Origin: Streptomyces sp. MspMP-M5
Lineage (GTDB): Bacteria > Actinomycetota > Actinomycetes > Streptomycetales > Streptomycetaceae
Direction: 5' to 3'
Assembly (NCBI RefSeq): GCF_000373585.1
Contig: NZ_KB891894.1
Span: forward strand, 1-64,000
Length of the DNA: 64,000 bases
The position numbers and the translations under genes were made by a program. Shown here in pieces: positions 60,631-64,000 of this stretch (position 1 is the first letter of the stretch; each line of letters starts with the position of its first letter). Below the pieces are notes generated by a model. That model saw only the letters and a list, made by a program, of their open reading frames with translations. It did no database searches and had not been told where the DNA came from.

Positions 60631-61728
60631 TCAGCGCCGCTGGAACTGCGGCCCCTGGGGCGGCAGGACGAACGACGGATCGGGCACGAACGGCTGCGGC
60701 TGCGGCGGCACCGGGTAGCCGTACGTGGGGGCGAACGTCTGCGGCTGCTGCGGATAGCCGTAGGCGGGCGGCTGCTGCGGCGGGTAGAGGGGCTGCTGCG
60801 CGGGCGGTCCCGGGTAGCCGTAGGCCGGCTGGGCGGGCGGCTGGGCCGGCGGGGGCGGGACGTCGGCCGGGTAGCCGTAGCCGCCGGTGGGCGCGGGGGG
60901 CAGCGGCGCGGCGGAGAAGGGTTCCGGCATCCGGTCGGGCACGTGCTGGGTGACGGCTTCCGGGTCCGACTGCGGGCCGCCTGCGGGCGGCGCGGTGGCC
61001 TCCTCGGGCCAGGCGCCGGGCGGCGGGGAGACCGGGCCGGACGGGGCGCCGTCCGCGGGCCGCGGCACGGCCGTGGTGGGGTCCTCGGCGCCCGCTTCCG
61101 CGGCGGACGCCTCCGGGGACGGGGAGTCCGCGGCCGGCGGCGCCGCGCCGGCCGCCACGGGAGCCGGCCGGCCGCCGGCCGGGTCGTTCTCCTCCACCGA
61201 GATGCCGAACTCCGTGGCCAGGCCGACCAGTCCGCTCTCGTAGCCCTGGCCCAGCGCCCGGAACTTCCAGCTGTCGCCGCGGCGGTAGAGCTCCCCGCAG
61301 ATCAGCGCGGTCTCCTCGCCCGTCTCGGGCACCACGTCGAAGAACGCCAGCGGCTCGCCGTCCGGCGCCGCCGCGTCGTACACCAGCACCCGCAGGTCCG
61401 TCACCCCGGCGAACGGGCCGCCGTCCGAGGAGGCGGCGAGCACCACCCGCGCCACCGAGGGTTCCAGCGCCGTCAGCTCCGCCTCGATGGTGTCGGTCAG
61501 CGCGTCGCGCAGCTGGGCCTTGGGCAGGTGCCGGACCAGGCCGCCGGGGTGCCGCGGCTGGTTGTAGAAGACGAAGTCCTCGTCGGAGCGCACGCGTCCG
61601 TCCGGCCCCACCAGCAGGGCCGAGGCGTCGACGTCGGGGACGCCGGCGCCCGGCGTCCAGCGCAGGACGGCCCGGACTGCCGTGGCGTCGAGGGGTACGT
61701 TCGACCCTTTCAGCATCGCGTGCGTCAT
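60631..61728 (-). CDS. TerD-domain protein with long Pro/Tyr/Gln-rich tail
   Basis: 365 residues from ATG 61728. Residues 1-185 are a TerD domain (LKGSNVPLDATAVRAVLRWT, VDASALLVGPDGRVRSDEDFVFYNQPRHPGG, GEETALICGELYRRGDSWKFRALGQGYESGLVGLATEFGI). The rest is disordered: first Pro/Ala/Glu-rich, then from about 285 on repeated YGYP with PPxQPP motifs. This is the composition of prion-like or SH3/WW-binding regions and of Gram-positive scaffold tails. The DFDLDAS calcium loop is reduced to DVDAS. Likely a scaffold linking TerD complexes to partners. It opposes the aldolase gene and may be cotranscribed with nothing. Confidence 0.88.
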   Translation of the reverse strand: MTHAMLKGSNVPLDATAVRAVLRWTPGAGVPDVDASALLVGPDGRVRSDEDFVFYNQPRHPGGLVRHLPKAQLRDALTDTIEAELTALEPSVARVVLAASSDGGPFAGVTDLRVLVYDAAAPDGEPLAFFDVVPETGEETALICGELYRRGDSWKFRALGQGYESGLVGLATEFGISVEENDPAGGRPAPVAAGAAPPAADSPSPEASAAEAGAEDPTTAVPRPADGAPSGPVSPPPGAWPEEATAPPAGGPQSDPEAVTQHVPDRMPEPFSAAPLPPAPTGGYGYPADVPPPPAQPPAQPAYGYPGPPAQQPLYPPQQPPAYGYPQQPQTFAPTYGYPVPPQPQPFVPDPSFVLPPQGPQFQRR

Positions 61729-61934
61729 GCCGCAATCCTGCCTTCCCTCTGGTGGCGGCCACAACGCGGGGGCCGGGCACGGCGCTTCCCGGTCATCCGG
61801 CGGCCACCCGGGGGTGGCGAGATTTTCCCGCGGCCGGGAACTTTCGGCACCCCCACGCACGTACGATTACCGGCTGGATTCAGACAGCGAGACGCAGCGG
61901 GGGGCCCGGGTCCCGCTTTTATACGGGGAGTTGT

Positions 61935-63107
61935 ATGCGGCACTTTGGGCATCTTGCGCCAGATATCCGGAAGGCTCTGTTCCACAAGGAGCCGGTGGAG
62001 TTCACCGCCGACTCCCCGGCCCGCATGCTCGCCGTCGCCCTCGGTGCCACGCTCTACAGCCCCGCCACCCGCCCCCGGCTCGCCGCCGACGTCCGCAAGC
62101 AGGCCGCCCGCGGCGTCACGTCCATGGTGCTGTGCCTGGAGGACTCCATCGGCGACGGCGACGTCGCGGCCGGCGAGGAGAACCTCGTCCGGCAGTTCGC
62201 CCTGCTCGACGCGACCGCCGACCGCGGTGAGGACCTTCCGCTGCTCTTCGTCCGGGTCCGCGAACCGGCCCAGATACCGGACCTGGTGGGGCGCCTGGGG
62301 CAGGCCGTGCGCAGGCTGTCCGGATTCGTACTTCCCAAGTTCACGGCGGAGCGCGGCGCGCCTTTCCTGGCGGCGCTGGCCGCCGCCGAATCCGCCTGCG
62401 GGCGGCGGCTGTTCGCCATGCCGGTGCTGGAGTCCCCGCAGCTGCTGCATCTGGAGAGCCGCGCCGCGACCCTGGAGGGCATCGCCCGCACCGTCGACCA
62501 CCACCGCGACCGGGTGCTCGCCCTGCGCCTCGGCGTCACCGACTTCTGCTCCGCCTACGGCCTGCGCCGCGCCCCCGACATGACCGCGTACGACGTCCAG
62601 CTCGTCGCCTCCGTGATCGCCGACGTCGTCAACGTCCTCGGCCGCGCGGACGGCAGCGGCTTCACGGTCACCGGTCCGGTGTGGGAGTACTTCCGGCTGC
62701 ACGAGCGGATGTTCAAGCCGCAGCTGCGCCGCAGCCCGTTCCTGGGCCGGGCCGAGGAGCTGCGCACCAGCCTGATCGAGCACGACATGGACGGCCTGCT
62801 GCGCGAGATCGAACTGGACCGCGCCAACGGCCTGACCGGCAAGACCTGCATCCACCCCTCGCACGTCGCCCCGGTGCACGCCCTGTCGGTCGTCAGCCAC
62901 GAGGAATACAGCGACGCCACCGACATCCTGCGCCCCGAGCGCGGCGACGGCGGGGTGCTGCGCTCCTCGTACACCAACAAGATGAACGAGGTGAAGCCGC
63001 ACCGCGCCTGGGCCGAGCGGACGCTGCTGCGCGCCGAGGTGTTCGGGGTGGCCCGCGCGGACGTCGGCTTCGTGGAGCTGCTGACCGCGAGCGTCCAGCC
63101 GGCCTGA
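61935..63107 (+). CDS. HpcH/HpaI aldolase / citrate-lyase-like protein of the Ter module
   Basis: 390 residues with GGGGAG upstream of ATG 61935. RGVTSMVLCLEDSIGDGDVAAGEENL (metal-binding Glu), PLLFVRVREP, LSGFVLPKF, FAMPVLESPQLLHL, ALRLGVTDFCSAYGLRR and TGKTCIHPSHVAPVHAL are the CitE/HpcH barrel. In other actinobacteria this enzyme is encoded with a phosphoribosyltransferase, ATP-grasp and HAD proteins in the Ter-linked biosynthetic operon proposed to make a nucleoside-like metabolite. Here the phosphoribosyltransferase follows directly. It may cleave or condense an acyl-CoA or keto acid; the substrate is not known. Confidence 0.88.
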   Translation: MRHFGHLAPDIRKALFHKEPVEFTADSPARMLAVALGATLYSPATRPRLAADVRKQAARGVTSMVLCLEDSIGDGDVAAGEENLVRQFALLDATADRGEDLPLLFVRVREPAQIPDLVGRLGQAVRRLSGFVLPKFTAERGAPFLAALAAAESACGRRLFAMPVLESPQLLHLESRAATLEGIARTVDHHRDRVLALRLGVTDFCSAYGLRRAPDMTAYDVQLVASVIADVVNVLGRADGSGFTVTGPVWEYFRLHERMFKPQLRRSPFLGRAEELRTSLIEHDMDGLLREIELDRANGLTGKTCIHPSHVAPVHALSVVSHEEYSDATDILRPERGDGGVLRSSYTNKMNEVKPHRAWAERTLLRAEVFGVARADVGFVELLTASVQPA

Positions 63108-63124
63108 GCACCACGGAGAGCACG

Positions 63125-63231
63125 GATGACGACGACGGCGACCACACGGCAGACACGGACGACGGCACAGATGACGGCACAGATGACGGCAAGAGCGACG
63201 GCATGAACGACGGCATGGACGACGGCATGGA
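63125..63231 (+). repeat. GAYGACGGC tandem repeat before the phosphoribosyltransferase
   Basis: About eight GACGGC cores separated by 3 to 9 bases (GATGACGGCACA, GACGACGGCATG) encode an Asp-Asp-Gly run in the phosphoribosyltransferase frame. ATG codons at 63203, 63215 and 63227 inside it are possible alternative starts. Confidence 0.7.
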
Positions 63232-63256
63232 CACGGCGACGCAGGAGACACGGCAC

Positions 63257-64000
63257 GTGGTGTGGACGGGAGAGTGGGTCGCCCGACGGCTCGGGGTCGC
63301 GCTGACCGGCGGGGACGAGCTGCCGCAGCTGCTCGGGCTGGCGCTGCGGCGCAACCCCAGGCGCGCCCACCTGCTCGTCTCCCACGTCCTCGGCAAGCAC
63401 ATACCGCAGCGCCCCGACGTGGTGCACGGCGCCGGCGCCGGACTGGGCCGCCGGGTGCGCGCCCTGCTCGGCGACGCCGACGCCGCCCGCGCCGTCGTCC
63501 TCGGTTACGCCGAGACCGCCACCGCACTGGGCCACTCGGTCGCCGACGGACTGGCCCTCGCGCCGTATCTGCACTCCACCCGCCGGCCGGTCCCCGGCGT
63601 GCCGCACGCCGCCGGCTTCGAGGAGGAGCACAGCCACGCCACCTCGCATCTGCTGCTCCCCGAGGACCGCGCCCTGCTCGCCGGCGACGGCCCCCTGGTC
63701 CTCGTCGACGACGAGTTCTCCACCGGGCGGACGGTGCTGAATACCATCTCCGCGCTGCACGCCCGCTACCCGCGGCAGCGCTACGTCATCGTCGCCCTGG
63801 TGGACATGCGCTCCGCCGCGGACCGGGATCGGCTGGCGGAGTTCGCCGCCGAACTGGGCGCCCGGGTCGACGTGGTGGCCCTGGCCGGCGGCGGCGTCGA
63901 GCTGCCCGCCGACGTCCTGGAGCGCGGCCGGGAGCTGGTCGCCGCCCACGAGGAGCCGCCCGCGCCCCCCGAGCGCGGCGCGGCCCGGCGCCCCGAGGCG
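63257..64000 (+). CDS. Phosphoribosyltransferase of the Ter module, 3' end cut
   Basis: 248 codons to the window edge with no stop. GTG 63257 has AGGAG 9 nt upstream, better than ATG 63203 in the acidic repeat. The PRPP-binding loop is LVLVDDEFSTGRTVLNTI, and GHSVADGLALAPYLHSTRRPVPG with FEEEHSHATSHLLLP supplies the base or acceptor side. This is the TRSP/PRTase type of the Ter-linked operons. Expected to transfer ribose 5-phosphate from PRPP to an unknown base or acid made with the CitE-like partner. It begins about 150 bp after the aldolase, same strand. Confidence 0.85.
   Translation, partial: MVWTGEWVARRLGVALTGGDELPQLLGLALRRNPRRAHLLVSHVLGKHIPQRPDVVHGAGAGLGRRVRALLGDADAARAVVLGYAETATALGHSVADGLALAPYLHSTRRPVPGVPHAAGFEEEHSHATSHLLLPEDRALLAGDGPLVLVDDEFSTGRTVLNTISALHARYPRQRYVIVALVDMRSAADRDRLAEFAAELGARVDVVALAGGGVELPADVLERGRELVAAHEEPPAPPERGAARRPEA

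Noticed and set aside
1..64000. tRNA, rRNA, CRISPR, integrase or insertion-sequence elements
   Set aside because: I looked for T-loop consensus, regular spacer-repeat arrays, transposase or integrase motifs and target duplications and found none.

Overview
The window is a chromosomal segment of a high-GC actinomycete, almost certainly Streptomyces or a close relative. The evidence is the very GC-rich third codon positions, frequent GTG starts, several probable leaderless genes, the fasR-fabD-fabH-acpP-fabF fatty-acid cluster, the aceE/DUF3052/peroxiredoxin/terD block, DUF1023 hydrolases and many TetR/MarR/LacI/PucR regulators. No rRNA, tRNA, CRISPR array, insertion sequence or prophage was seen. 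Functions are assigned from motifs read in the translated sequence and from remembered families; no database search was run.

Layout. 1-9699: a minus-strand, partly translationally coupled set of envelope-type genes (condensation-domain acyltransferase cut by the window edge, AftD-like DUF3367 membrane glycosyltransferase, methyltransferase, GT4 glycosyltransferase, PorA-like DUF3068 protein), with a small DUF2613-like protein divergent. 9711-13909: a PucR-type regulator and a HelR-type RNA polymerase recycling ATPase. A palindrome matching the rifamycin-associated element lies upstream of helR. 13912-17472: DsbA-like/mycothiol nitroreductase, MarR regulator divergent from an NADP oxidoreductase, an ankyrin protein and Ohr. 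17693-23517: a LacI-controlled ribose-type ABC transporter operon ending in ribokinase, with paired operators. 23925-30882: a nitrilase-VanX fusion, TetR plus GH3 beta-glucosidase, a DUF4097 lipoprotein and an SGNH hydrolase. 31208-37848: DUF3145 gene, a MerR-type-promoter dehydrogenase and the type II fatty-acid synthase cluster. 37907-41180: pirin, serine hydrolase, MerR regulator and aldo/keto reductase. 41242-48666: membrane acyltransferase, two DUF1023 hydrolases flanking a NarL-type two-component system and a DUF4429-SHOCT protein. 48839-52313: TetR/MFS exporter pair and a secreted I36 protease inhibitor. 52412-56688: aceE, DUF3052 and peroxiredoxin. 56864-64000: a tellurium-resistance-type (Ter) locus with four TerD-superfamily genes, a TerC-like DUF475 membrane protein, and the first two genes of a Ter-associated biosynthetic module (citrate-lyase-like enzyme and a phosphoribosyltransferase cut by the window edge).

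Connections between genes. Two regulons can be proposed from sequence alone. (1) A MerR-type promoter (19-bp spacer, near-identical palindrome and -10) precedes both the MerR/aldo-keto reductase operon and the distant dehydrogenase at 31849, so the MerR protein probably controls both. (2) A GTCATACCGTG motif occurs as an inverted repeat upstream of the two-component operon and as a direct repeat upstream of the DUF4097 lipoprotein, so the response regulator probably controls itself and that lipoprotein. Other candidate operators (RbsR, TetR, MarR) sit beside their own regulators.

The most unusual items are the mycobacteria-like envelope gene set in an organism thought to lack arabinogalactan, the nitrilase-VanX fusion, the rifamycin-associated element upstream of helR, the two inferred regulons, and the Ter locus with its metabolic genes and a Pro/Tyr/Gln-tailed TerD protein.
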